A stretch of 64,000 nt of DNA from Opitutaceae bacterium (GTDB lineage: Bacteria; Verrucomicrobiota; Verrucomicrobiia; Opitutales; Opitutaceae): positions 1-64,000 of the forward strand of contig JANQKI010000231.1 of the NCBI GenBank assembly GCA_028281165.1, in the 5' to 3' direction. The notes under the pieces were generated by a model. That model was not told the origin of the DNA. It ran no database searches and saw nothing but the letters and a program-made list of their open reading frames with translations. This document shows positions 54,393 through 62,719 of this stretch, piece after piece (position 1 is the stretch's first letter; every line of letters starts with the position of its first letter). The position numbers were made by a program, and so were the translations under genes.

Positions 54393-55244
54393 TTGAATAC
54401 ATCCGCTTCCTCAGGCAAATCATCGAGAATCGACACCTCTCAAGCCAGTCGCATCTACCTTTTGCCCAATTTTTTTACGGCTGGGAATCTCTTTTGCGGC
54501 TTCCTTGCCATCCTCAAATGCATCCAGGCGCGGTACAACGTGATGCTCGACGAGCCTATTTCGAATCCGAACGAACTCTACACGCATGCAGTGCTATTGA
54601 TTCTCGGAGCGATGGTTTGCGATTCGCTGGATGGTCGGGTGGCAAGACTGGGCGGCAGGGAGTCGTTGTTTGGCAAGGAGTTCGACTCAATCGCCGATAT
54701 TGTATCGTTTGGGGTGGCCCCTGCTTTGATGGTACTGTTCTTAATCCTGAATCCAGAGGAGAGCGCGTTCTTTAAGAAGATCGGATGGTTTCTTAGCTTT
54801 GTCTATCTGATGTGCGCAGGCGTTCGACTAGCTCGTTTCAATGTGATCACGCACCCACTCGTTTATCCTGCAAAAGTCGACCGCACAAATCAGGATTTTA
54901 TAGGCCTGCCAGTCCCCGCTGCTGCTGGAATGATCGCGACCCTGGTCTTGCTTATCACCAATCACGACCTACAGCGTTGGGCCATTGCCCTGCCCTTCTT
55001 GATGCTTTTTATTTCCTACCTGATGGTTAGCCCGATCCGCTATCCTAGCTTTAAAGCGATCGATTGGCAGACTAAAATCCGAATCCGCACTTTCGTGCTT
55101 CTGCTGGCTGTAGTTGGGTTCGTTTACCTCTATCGGCAATATGCGCTAGTGCTACTTTTTCTAGGCTATTTGTTCTATGGCGTCATTAGATCGTTTATGG
55201 CCGCTAGACGCATAAAAAAGAGGGCAGCAAGCAGCGTTCATTAG
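54393..55244 (+). CDS. pssA: CDP-diacylglycerol-serine O-phosphatidyltransferase
   Basis: A 283-aa inner-membrane enzyme making phosphatidylserine, the precursor of phosphatidylethanolamine. The CDP-alcohol phosphatidyltransferase motif is complete: DSLDGRVARLGGRESLFGKEFDSIAD fits D-x2-DG-x2-AR-x8-G-x3-D-x3-D. The N-terminus IYLLPNFFTAGNLFCGFLAIL is typical of the PssA family. The start is TTG at 54393, since no ATG or GTG lies before the first helix. It is 1 nt after the stop of the RelE-like gene. Confidence 0.95.
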   Translation: MNTSASSGKSSRIDTSQASRIYLLPNFFTAGNLFCGFLAILKCIQARYNVMLDEPISNPNELYTHAVLLILGAMVCDSLDGRVARLGGRESLFGKEFDSIADIVSFGVAPALMVLFLILNPEESAFFKKIGWFLSFVYLMCAGVRLARFNVITHPLVYPAKVDRTNQDFIGLPVPAAAGMIATLVLLITNHDLQRWAIALPFLMLFISYLMVSPIRYPSFKAIDWQTKIRIRTFVLLLAVVGFVYLYRQYALVLLFLGYLFYGVIRSFMAARRIKKRAASSVH

Positions 55245-55510
55245 CTTGTAAACGGATTGGCAATAACTAGTGAAGAACGTCGTAAAAAGAGCCGTTTCTT
55301 GAAAAATTTTTCACATGCTAACCTGCGTAACCAAACTATTGGCAGCCATATAGACAAATTTGATCTGGAGCTATTCTTTGTTTTCCAACAGCTTAGGCAC
55401 GTTATCCCAGAACTTCACAGGCCATAATAATAGGAATACTTTTTAATTAGTTATTGATTCTTATCCATTGGAATTGTCAGCAACTCTAAATTCTCACTAA
55501 CTACACCCCG

Positions 55511-56656
55511 ATGAAATTCAAAATCAACCGCGACCACTTCAGCAACGGACTTCAGCAAGTTCTCAATGTCGTAGGATCGAAAGCATCGATGCCCATTTTG
55601 AGCAACGTGCTTATTGAAGCGGATGGCGAAACGATTTCGCTGACTACTACCAACCTCGATCTTGGCATTGCCGCTCGCATCAAAGCCAACGTTGAAGAAG
55701 CGGGTTCTATCACTCTTCCTGTCAAGCGCTTAGCAACAATCGTCAAGGAACTGCCGAATAGCGATGTTAAGGTTGAAGCTTCTCCAAACAACCAAGTGAA
55801 GATCGCTTCGGGAGGATCGCTCTTCCGAATCATGGGGATCGGTAAGGAGGAGTTCCCCGCTCTGCCGGAGTTTAGCGATGATCGCTCCTTCAACATCGAG
55901 CAGGACACATTGGCCAGCATGCTGAAGAGTGTCTCCTACGCTCAGTCTGCCGACGAAACGCGATACATGCTAAACGGCGTTTATTTCAATTTCTCGGAGC
56001 CCGAAAGTTCTGACGGATCGGGAAAACTAAGCCTAGTTGCCACAGATGGCCGTCGATTGGCTAAGATCGATCACGAAATGGAAGTAGGCGAAGGAATGTC
56101 AGGCAGCCTGATACTTCCCGCCAAAACCGTGTCAGAAATTTCACGTATGCTAGACAAAGGCGAGACCCTGAAAATCGCTTTTAATGACCGTCGTGTCGCT
56201 TTCCAAATTCACACCAAAGACGAAGCAGATGGATTTGTGGGTGATATCCACCTGGTTTCCAAAGTCGTAGAGGGCAATTATCCAAACTACGCCCAGGTGA
56301 TTCCCAAGGAAACCCATCAGCGGATAAAGGTCGAGAGGGAGCTCTTCCTACACTCCATCCATCGTGCTGCTCTCGTTACTACTGATAAGTCGAATTCCGT
56401 TAAGATTCAGATTAGCAATAACTTAATGGAGCTTTCAGCTTCGAGTCCAGACTTCGGGGAGTCTCATGAATCCCTGGCCATCGATTACAGTGGGCCCGAT
56501 CTGCAAGTCGCTTTTAATCCCCAGTTCCTCATGGATCCACTGAGAGCTCTTAATAAGGATGAGATCTTCTTTGAGCTCAAAGACGAAGTGAGCCCAGGTG
56601 TTTTCAAGACTTTGGAAAGCTTCCTCTGTGTGATTATGCCTGTCCGGATGACCTAG
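55511..56656 (+). CDS. dnaN: DNA polymerase III beta subunit (sliding clamp)
   Basis: A 381-aa clamp protein with three homologous domains. Recognised stretches are [75 protein letters not shown] and the C-terminal VIMPVRM that lines the partner-binding pocket. It stands alone: neither dnaA nor recF is adjacent. The 266-nt upstream region has only one loose DnaA-box look-alike (TTATCCATT), so no origin is called. Confidence 0.98.
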   Translation: MKFKINRDHFSNGLQQVLNVVGSKASMPILSNVLIEADGETISLTTTNLDLGIAARIKANVEEAGSITLPVKRLATIVKELPNSDVKVEASPNNQVKIASGGSLFRIMGIGKEEFPALPEFSDDRSFNIEQDTLASMLKSVSYAQSADETRYMLNGVYFNFSEPESSDGSGKLSLVATDGRRLAKIDHEMEVGEGMSGSLILPAKTVSEISRMLDKGETLKIAFNDRRVAFQIHTKDEADGFVGDIHLVSKVVEGNYPNYAQVIPKETHQRIKVERELFLHSIHRAALVTTDKSNSVKIQISNNLMELSASSPDFGESHESLAIDYSGPDLQVAFNPQFLMDPLRALNKDEIFFELKDEVSPGVFKTLESFLCVIMPVRMT

Positions 56657-56688
56657 AATTCGGCTTTCCAGGCAACTTAAGTTGCTTT

Positions 56689-56717
56689 GCCGCGTCTTAG
56701 TGGATGCGGCTTTTTTT
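56689..56717 (+). terminator. Terminator of dnaN
   Basis: The stem GCCGCGTC (56689-56696) pairs with GATGCGGC (56703-56710) with one G-T pair and a 6-nt loop, followed by seven T. It lies 33 nt after the dnaN stop. Confidence 0.85.
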
Positions 56718-56776
56718 ATTGTTTTCCCTGCGAGATTTAGACAATCCATGCTTCGCTACTTCAAAATTAATTTCGA

Positions 56777-57664
56777 ATGACCGAATCACTGCCCCTTTCT
56801 ATCAAGCTTCTCGTTTTCGCTCTTGTGAGCGTGTCTGTACTGCTTGGTTTTTTGAATAGCCGGGGTCCTTCCCCGAAAATCACTATCTTGAACAGATGGA
56901 TGCGGTGGTTGAGTGTTTCCTTTGCTCTTGCTTTCGTTTTTTACCCAATGGAGTGGATCCAACGGCCTTTCTGGGCTCTTGTAGTTATTTTTTTCCTACT
57001 CTGGCTCTTGATCGAAACCCTTTACACTTGGTTTGCCATAAGCGCTTTGAGCCAAAGCGGAATAAGTCTTTTTCCTCGTTTCAAAGAAAATAACACCGGA
57101 GAGGAATGGCCTGCTAGTCGTAAGCTCATCGAGCTGCGTGACTGGCTGCGCGGAGAAAAATTTGCCAAGTCGCAAGCGCTCATTGCAGATATTGGAGGTG
57201 GGGTTCGACTTCGTTCCTCGATCTACCAGAATTCTGACCAGAATATTCGGATACAAGTTATCTTCGTTCCGCAAGGTAACGGTTCGATTAGTCACAGTGT
57301 ATCATTTTCATCGGAAACAGCCGACAAAAGAACCGTCATTACGGATAATCTGTTCACCCCTTATGGCGGCTTTTATCCCGAACAATGGGATGTTTGCCGC
57401 AAGCCTTGGACACGTAGCGCTTCAAAGCTGCTAAGGCTTCACAAAAAACGTATTCAAGATTTGGAACTCATTCCTTATGAGACGGAGCCTATTGACGACT
57501 TGAATTTCCAGCAACGTCAGCTTGAACGTACTAACATCGATGCTGGATTTCTCGTTCCTCCTCACTTGCAGGAAGAGATGGGTCGCATTACTTGGGAGGG
57601 CCGTTATCGCGTTTGGAAGGAAGTCTGGTTGCTGAATTACTTCGGTATCTCATTCCGAGGTTAA
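56777..57664 (+). CDS. Hypothetical membrane protein
   Basis: A 295-aa protein that I do not recognise. Three hydrophobic helices lie in the first ~95 residues (LLVFALVSVSVLLGFL, LSVSFALAFVFYPM, FWALVVIFFLLWLLIETLYTWFAISAL). A cytoplasmic or periplasmic domain of ~195 residues follows, containing IADIGGGVRLRSSIYQ, IQVIFVPQGNGSISHSVSFS and TPYGGFYPEQWDVCRKPW. No catalytic signature is evident. It lies after the dnaN terminator and faces the moaA gene. Confidence 0.75.
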   Translation: MTESLPLSIKLLVFALVSVSVLLGFLNSRGPSPKITILNRWMRWLSVSFALAFVFYPMEWIQRPFWALVVIFFLLWLLIETLYTWFAISALSQSGISLFPRFKENNTGEEWPASRKLIELRDWLRGEKFAKSQALIADIGGGVRLRSSIYQNSDQNIRIQVIFVPQGNGSISHSVSFSSETADKRTVITDNLFTPYGGFYPEQWDVCRKPWTRSASKLLRLHKKRIQDLELIPYETEPIDDLNFQQRQLERTNIDAGFLVPPHLQEEMGRITWEGRYRVWKEVWLLNYFGISFRG

Positions 57665-57696
57665 GCATAACCTCGTGATTCAAGCGAGAGGGTGTC

Positions 57697-58704
57697 TTAT
57701 CCTCCAATGTAGGACATCTCGATCTTAGTCTTTTCCTGCGTTCGTTTTGAACGTTCTTCCGAGTAACGATCCGCGCGCTGCCCCCATATTTTGGATAGAG
57801 TCTTTTTGAGAACTTCTGTGCCTTCGTTGTTTCTCAAGATGGATTTAATATCCGTCCCTTCCGAAGCGAACAGACACGTAAAGAGTTTACCGTCGGCGGA
57901 AATACGGGCTCGATTGCAATCCCGGCAAAATGGCTTTGAAATAGAGCTGATAATTCCAATTTCCTGATTTGTATCCAAATAACGGTAACGTGTTGCTACT
58001 TCACCTATGTAGTTAGGTTCAACGGGTTCGACTGGATATTTTGATTGTATCGTATCCAGAATTTCCTTCGCCGTGAAAACCTCGTTTAGATTCCAATGAT
58101 TGGAATTTCCTACGTCCATATATTCGATAAAACGAAGAGTAAGGTTGAGACTCCTAAATTTTTCCGCCATAGGCAGAATATCGAGTTCATTGACCCCTCT
58201 CTGTACCACCATATTAGCCTTCATCTCCAATCCAGATTCGATAGCCGACTCAATGCCTCTCAAGACGGCCTGGGGCTTTGCTCGCTCTCCGCTTATCTTG
58301 AAGAATCTCGTTTCATCGAGACTATCCAAACTCACATTAACTCGACTTATGCCGCTGTCCTTTAAAGATTTAGCGTAGCGTGGCAAAAGAGCCCCATTGG
58401 TAGTCAAAGAAATCTCCGGAACACTGGTTTCACTCCGCAACGCTTGAATAAGCGGGATCAGATCTTTTCGCAGCAACGGCTCGCCCCCTGTCAGTCGCAG
58501 TTTCTCGACACCAAACTCAACAAAGCATTTCACAATCGTGACAATCTCTTCGTTCGAAAGGATATCATCATTCTTTAGAAACTGATAATCAGGCCCAAAG
58601 ATTTCCTTGGGCATGCAATAGGCGCAGCGGAAGTTGCATTGATCCGTCAGCGAAACTCTTAGGTCTCGAAGCTTCCTGCCATACCTATCCTTTACTTTAC
58701 TCAC
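57697..58704 (-). CDS. moaA: GTP 3',8-cyclase (molybdenum cofactor biosynthesis)
   Basis: A 335-aa radical SAM enzyme that starts molybdopterin synthesis. The N-terminal SAM cluster motif is CNFRCAYC (C23, C27, C30). The second 4Fe-4S cluster is bound by CRDCNRARISADGKLFTC in the C-terminal part. The chain ends in GG, as required for MoaA activity. The start is GTG and overlaps the cinA stop by 1 nt, so the two are translationally coupled. The other moa genes are not in the window. Confidence 0.96.
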   Translation of the reverse strand: MSKVKDRYGRKLRDLRVSLTDQCNFRCAYCMPKEIFGPDYQFLKNDDILSNEEIVTIVKCFVEFGVEKLRLTGGEPLLRKDLIPLIQALRSETSVPEISLTTNGALLPRYAKSLKDSGISRVNVSLDSLDETRFFKISGERAKPQAVLRGIESAIESGLEMKANMVVQRGVNELDILPMAEKFRSLNLTLRFIEYMDVGNSNHWNLNEVFTAKEILDTIQSKYPVEPVEPNYIGEVATRYRYLDTNQEIGIISSISKPFCRDCNRARISADGKLFTCLFASEGTDIKSILRNNEGTEVLKKTLSKIWGQRADRYSEERSKRTQEKTKIEMSYIGG

Positions 58705-59972
58705 TATGAACTAGAAGTTGAGGTCTTCGAACTGAGCTCGGCAATAAGGTTCCTTCGAAGCAGATCGAAAGACGCATTCAACACTCTGCTATTTAACGCC
58801 AGTACCGCATTCTTGGTGACAACTCTTGTTGCAGTGGTTTCTCGTGGCGAATGTAGACCCACATACACGCCGCCTCGCGAATCCCCTTCGTCGAATATCG
58901 AAAAATCCGTTACAGCCAATCCGTAATCAGCGCCAAAATTCGTCGCGACTCGTTTAGCCATCGTCTCTGCAATTTTCGAACTCGCGAGCGAATGCTGTTG
59001 TATCAGTTCTGCACCCACATTCAGAATTCCGGAATAGGTAATAGAGTTGCTGACGACAATTCCGCCAAGAAAGCAATCCGATGAGCTAGAAATTTTTTTC
59101 AATTCGCTGGCTAGATAGCCTCCTGTGCGATGTTCGGCGATGGCCAAGGTTCCGCCAATTTCCGCCAATTTATCTGAGACGATCTTCACCAATGAATCAT
59201 GTCCGAAGCTTAGAAATCCTGGTCCCAGTCTCTCTTTGCAACGATTCGCCAGTTCGAGGAGTTCATCATCCCGATCCGTTGCATTGGAAAAGGTGATACG
59301 TAGATCCACTTGACCTTGGTGGGCGCAATAAGCGACGTCCAAATCCTCATATTCTTCGAAAAGAGGTTGGAGCTCAATTTCTAGAGCCGATTCTCCAATT
59401 CCAATCGTCCTGAGCTGAATAAAGTCCTCTGATTCTCGGATCAGACCTCTCTGTTCCAGCCGCGGAAGGACTTCGTATTCAAACATCGGTTGAAGTTCGG
59501 ATGGAGGCCCTGGCAACATTGCCAGTATTTTTCCCTCTTTTTCCATCCATAAGCCGGGAGCGGTTCCGTTAGGATTCTCTAGAACTTCGGCGCTGGACGG
59601 ACGGTAGGCTTGCTTTTTGTTATTGTCCGTCATCTTTCGACCGATTGCCTTGAATCTCTTTTGAATCGTATCCAGAATTTCCTGATCCAAGATCAGTTCA
59701 TCGCCCAACACCTTGCCTATGGTTTCCTTAGTACGGTCGTCGACGGTTGGGCCTAGACCGCCAGTAGTGATAACCACGTCGCCTTTCTCCCAGCAATATT
59801 TGAACTGCTCCTCGATCTCTGGGCCTTCGTCCGAGATAGTGAGATTACTATGAAGCGTTACACCCCGACGCCTGAGTTGTTCGCCAACATAAGTGAGATG
59901 GCCGTTGCGTGTGAGTCCCAGCAAAAGCTCTTCCCCTAAGGTGATCAGTATGAATTTCTCTTTGGATTTCAT
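58704..59972 (-). CDS. cinA: CinA family nicotinamide-nucleotide amidohydrolase-type protein
   Basis: A 422-aa CinA. The N-terminal MoCF-like domain has ILITLGEELLLGLTRNGHLTYVGEQLRRRGV and VVITTGGLGPTVDDRTKETIGKVLG. The C-terminal CinA amidase domain has LAIAEHRTGGYLASELKKISSSSDCFLGGIVVSNSITYSGIL and AKRVATNFGADYGLAVTDF. Family members recycle pyridine nucleotides (ADP-ribose pyrophosphatase and NMN deamidase activities). Coupled to moaA by 1 nt, a pairing that fits the shared MoCF fold but whose meaning is unclear. Confidence 0.93.
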   Translation of the reverse strand: MKSKEKFILITLGEELLLGLTRNGHLTYVGEQLRRRGVTLHSNLTISDEGPEIEEQFKYCWEKGDVVITTGGLGPTVDDRTKETIGKVLGDELILDQEILDTIQKRFKAIGRKMTDNNKKQAYRPSSAEVLENPNGTAPGLWMEKEGKILAMLPGPPSELQPMFEYEVLPRLEQRGLIRESEDFIQLRTIGIGESALEIELQPLFEEYEDLDVAYCAHQGQVDLRITFSNATDRDDELLELANRCKERLGPGFLSFGHDSLVKIVSDKLAEIGGTLAIAEHRTGGYLASELKKISSSSDCFLGGIVVSNSITYSGILNVGAELIQQHSLASSKIAETMAKRVATNFGADYGLAVTDFSIFDEGDSRGGVYVGLHSPRETTATRVVTKNAVLALNSRVLNASFDLLRRNLIAELSSKTSTSSS

Positions 59973-60041
59973 GAAATATCCCTCGAAAAGCCGACGGCCT
60001 TCCGCTTGGCTTATAGAAGCTGTACGTTAAACTGCTTCGAA

Positions 60042-61520
60042 ATGCCAGTGTTTGTCTCCAGTAAGTTGAAGGAAAAGGTCCGTCGACTCCCCGGTTCGCC
60101 AGGTGTTTACCTAATGAAAGATCGATTGGGGTCAGTGATCTACGTTGGCAAGGCGAAAAATCTCAAAAAGCGAGTTTCCTCTTATTTTCAGCCATCTCGT
60201 TCTTTCACCAGTCAGCCAAAGATCAGGGCTCTGGTTGAAATGATTCGCGATTTTGATTTTCTTGAAGTGAAATCAGAGCCAGAAGCTTTGCTTCTTGAAG
60301 GCAAACTGATCAAGAAGTGGAAACCGAAGTACAACACAGACTTCACGGACGATAAACGATTTTTGCTCGTACGGGTGGATATGACTCGCGACCTTCCACG
60401 TTTCGCCCTAGCTCGCTTTAAGAAGGAAGACGGAGCCCAGTATTTCGGTCCATTCGCTCATGCTCAACATATCCGTAAAACCCTTACGGAGATGCGTCGC
60501 AAATTCGGTATTCTGCTTGGAGATGCTACTCCCGTTAAACTGAAAGATGGTCGCTATCAGCTTTATGCCGATGTGCGATCCGAGCTTTACGGTTTCGAAA
60601 ATATTGTATCCAAAGAATCATACGCTGAACGAGTCGACGAAGCTTGTTCCTTTTTGCAAGGCAAGTCTCGCGAGTGGCTTGAAGAGCTGAAGAATCGGAT
60701 GAACGACCAGGCCGCTCACAAGAATTTCGAAAAAGCCGCTGAACTGCGCGATATGGTGTTCGCCCTGGAAAAGTCGCTTATGAAGACTCGTAAATTCGAG
60801 CGTGAATCGCAACGCGGCAAAAACTCGAAGGAAGCCTTGCAACTCCTTAAGGAAGTTTTGGGGCTGGACTCGCTTCCCACGGCAATCGAGTGCTTTGATA
60901 TTTCCCATATTTCCGGGACGTTTGTAGTGGCATCTATGGTACGCTTTGATAATGGCCTGCCCAATAATTCGCAGTACCGTCGATACAAAATCAAGAGCTT
61001 CGAAGGAAATGACGATTTTCGATCAATGGAGGAAGTTGTAGGTCGTCGTTATCGACGACTCGCAAAAGAGAAAAAGCCCTTCCCTTCCCTGATTGTTATC
61101 GATGGCGGGCGGGGACAAGTTGGAGCGGCTATCAAGGCCTTTCTTGTCCAGGATCTAGAGCCTCCTCCCATAATCGGCCTAGCCAAGAAGCATGAGACTA
61201 TCATTTTTCCCGATGAGCGACCTCCTCTGCGATTGCCGTTAAATAATAAGGGACTTCAGCTCCTGCAACGGGCTCGAGATGAGGCTCACAGATTTGCCAA
61301 TACCTTCAATGCAGAGCTTCGCAGCAAAAAGATCAGAGAGTCTATACTGGACGACTTTTCTGGTCTCGGACCCAAGAGGAAAGTTTTGCTCCTTGACTCC
61401 TTTGGCAGCCTGGAAAATCTCAAAAAGGCTTCTATGGTTGAGCTTCAACAAGTCGAAGGTATCGGACCTAAACTAGCGACAAGCCTTAAGGAGTTTTTGG
61501 ATACACATTTCAAAAGATAG
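60042..61520 (+). CDS. uvrC: UvrABC system protein C
   Basis: A 492-aa nucleotide excision repair nuclease, shorter than the ~600 aa of E. coli UvrC. All functional parts are present: GIY-YIG nuclease (PGVYLMKDRLGSVIYVGKAKNLKKRVSSYF), UVR domain (NFEKAAELRDMVFALEKSL), RNase H-like nuclease (IECFDISHISGTFVVASMV, VIDGGRGQVGAAI, RDEAHRFANTF) and C-terminal helix-hairpin-helix (LDDFSGLGPKRKVLLLDSFGSLENLKKASMVELQQVEGIGPKLATSL). ATG at 60042 is preferred; an in-frame start at 60006 lacks family support. It is 2 nt from the next gene. Confidence 0.95.
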   Translation: MPVFVSSKLKEKVRRLPGSPGVYLMKDRLGSVIYVGKAKNLKKRVSSYFQPSRSFTSQPKIRALVEMIRDFDFLEVKSEPEALLLEGKLIKKWKPKYNTDFTDDKRFLLVRVDMTRDLPRFALARFKKEDGAQYFGPFAHAQHIRKTLTEMRRKFGILLGDATPVKLKDGRYQLYADVRSELYGFENIVSKESYAERVDEACSFLQGKSREWLEELKNRMNDQAAHKNFEKAAELRDMVFALEKSLMKTRKFERESQRGKNSKEALQLLKEVLGLDSLPTAIECFDISHISGTFVVASMVRFDNGLPNNSQYRRYKIKSFEGNDDFRSMEEVVGRRYRRLAKEKKPFPSLIVIDGGRGQVGAAIKAFLVQDLEPPPIIGLAKKHETIIFPDERPPLRLPLNNKGLQLLQRARDEAHRFANTFNAELRSKKIRESILDDFSGLGPKRKVLLLDSFGSLENLKKASMVELQQVEGIGPKLATSLKEFLDTHFKR

Positions 61521-61522
61521 AC

Positions 61523-62683
61523 ATGAATGAAAGCGACCTGAGAATTACAAAAGTCAGCTTTTACGAGCCCATCGAGTATGATCGTCGCTTAATTGCCCAA
61601 AGCCGTGGCATTATCGAGATCGAGACAAACTCAGGGATTGTCGGTATTGGAGAAGGCGGTACGCCGGATCTCGTAGCCGATAGAGCCGCTTTTCTAATCG
61701 GACAAGACCCTTTGCGTATCGAGCATCTCTGGCAATTGATGTTTCGCGGAGATTTCTATCCTGCAGGACGCGAGTTGGCCCATGCCATTGGCGGACTGGA
61801 TATCGCTTTATGGGATATCAAAGGTAAGGTTTTGAATGCACCCGTCTATCAAATGATGGGTGGCAAATACAGGAACTACATAAATTGCTATGCTACGGGT
61901 TATGGTCGTAAGGAAAGTAGCGCTCGCGATGCGGCTCGTCGTTGTGTAGAAGAGGGCTTCATTGCCTACCGAACTGGAGGTTTCCTCAGCGACTTGCTGT
62001 TGAAGAATTGGGATCCGCTTAAAGCTCATCGGGAGATCTACAAGCATTGCAAGGAAGTCGCCGAAGGCGTTGGATCAGAGGGACACTGGGCAATTGATTT
62101 TCATACACGTCTAGATCCGCCACAAGCGGTTAAACTGGCCCATCTCATCGAGGATCTCGATCCCCTGTTTTGCGAGGATCTTGTGCGGTCGGAAAATCTT
62201 GGATACTATGAAACAATTCGCCATCAGGTTCGCGTACCTCTAGCAGTCGGCGAGCAACTAGGTGTAAAATGGGAGATAAGCGATCTGATCGAAAAGAATC
62301 TGATCGACTATTCGAGGGCGACGCTTCCCAATGTGGGTGGGCTTACTGAAATGAAGAAAATCATGGCCCTGATGGAAACGCACAATGTCGGTATGATACC
62401 CCATTTTACGGGCCCTATCTCGCTAGCCGCTCAAGTCCATCTGATGCTTGTTTATACTGGCATCACCATTCAGGAAATCGCAACGGGGATTTCAACGGAA
62501 ATCCCGTATTTGAATGAGGACTACATTGATTTCCATGAGGGCAAGCTTTACCCGAACGATCGACCTGGGATTGGAGTCGAGCTCGACAAAGGTAGACTGG
62601 AAAAGAAGGTGGAAGTCACGGAACCGAACCCGCATCCTCTTCCGGTCTTATTTAGACCGGATGGTTCGTATACGAATTGGTGA
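61523..62683 (+). CDS. Enolase-superfamily acid-sugar dehydratase (D-galactonate dehydratase-like)
   Basis: A 386-aa mandelate racemase/muconate lactonizing family enzyme. Metal ligands fit D192, E218 (FCEDLV) and E244 (VGEQLG). General acid/base His residues fit H194 (DFHTR) and H294 (IPHFTG). The spacings (26, 26 and 50 residues) equal those I recall for E. coli D-galactonate dehydratase DgoD (D183, H185, E209, E235, H285). Such enzymes remove water from sugar acids; the true substrate is not fixed by these residues. It starts 2 nt after uvrC, which is probably only a compact arrangement, since the functions are unrelated. Confidence 0.88.
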   Translation: MNESDLRITKVSFYEPIEYDRRLIAQSRGIIEIETNSGIVGIGEGGTPDLVADRAAFLIGQDPLRIEHLWQLMFRGDFYPAGRELAHAIGGLDIALWDIKGKVLNAPVYQMMGGKYRNYINCYATGYGRKESSARDAARRCVEEGFIAYRTGGFLSDLLLKNWDPLKAHREIYKHCKEVAEGVGSEGHWAIDFHTRLDPPQAVKLAHLIEDLDPLFCEDLVRSENLGYYETIRHQVRVPLAVGEQLGVKWEISDLIEKNLIDYSRATLPNVGGLTEMKKIMALMETHNVGMIPHFTGPISLAAQVHLMLVYTGITIQEIATGISTEIPYLNEDYIDFHEGKLYPNDRPGIGVELDKGRLEKKVEVTEPNPHPLPVLFRPDGSYTNW

Positions 62684-62719
62684 TACGCTTGGCATGCCCT
62701 AGCATACCGCTGTATACAC

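Noticed and set aside
55245-55510. Possible replication origin upstream of dnaN
   Set aside because: Only one loose DnaA-box-like sequence (TTATCCATT) is present. There is no dnaA neighbour and no cluster of boxes or AT-rich repeat array.
58037-59690. A 17-nt identical stretch shared by moaA and cinA (TCGTATCCAGAATTTCC)
   Set aside because: Both encode Glu-Ile-Leu-Asp-Thr-Ile in frame within unrelated domains, so codon coincidence explains it better than a repeat.
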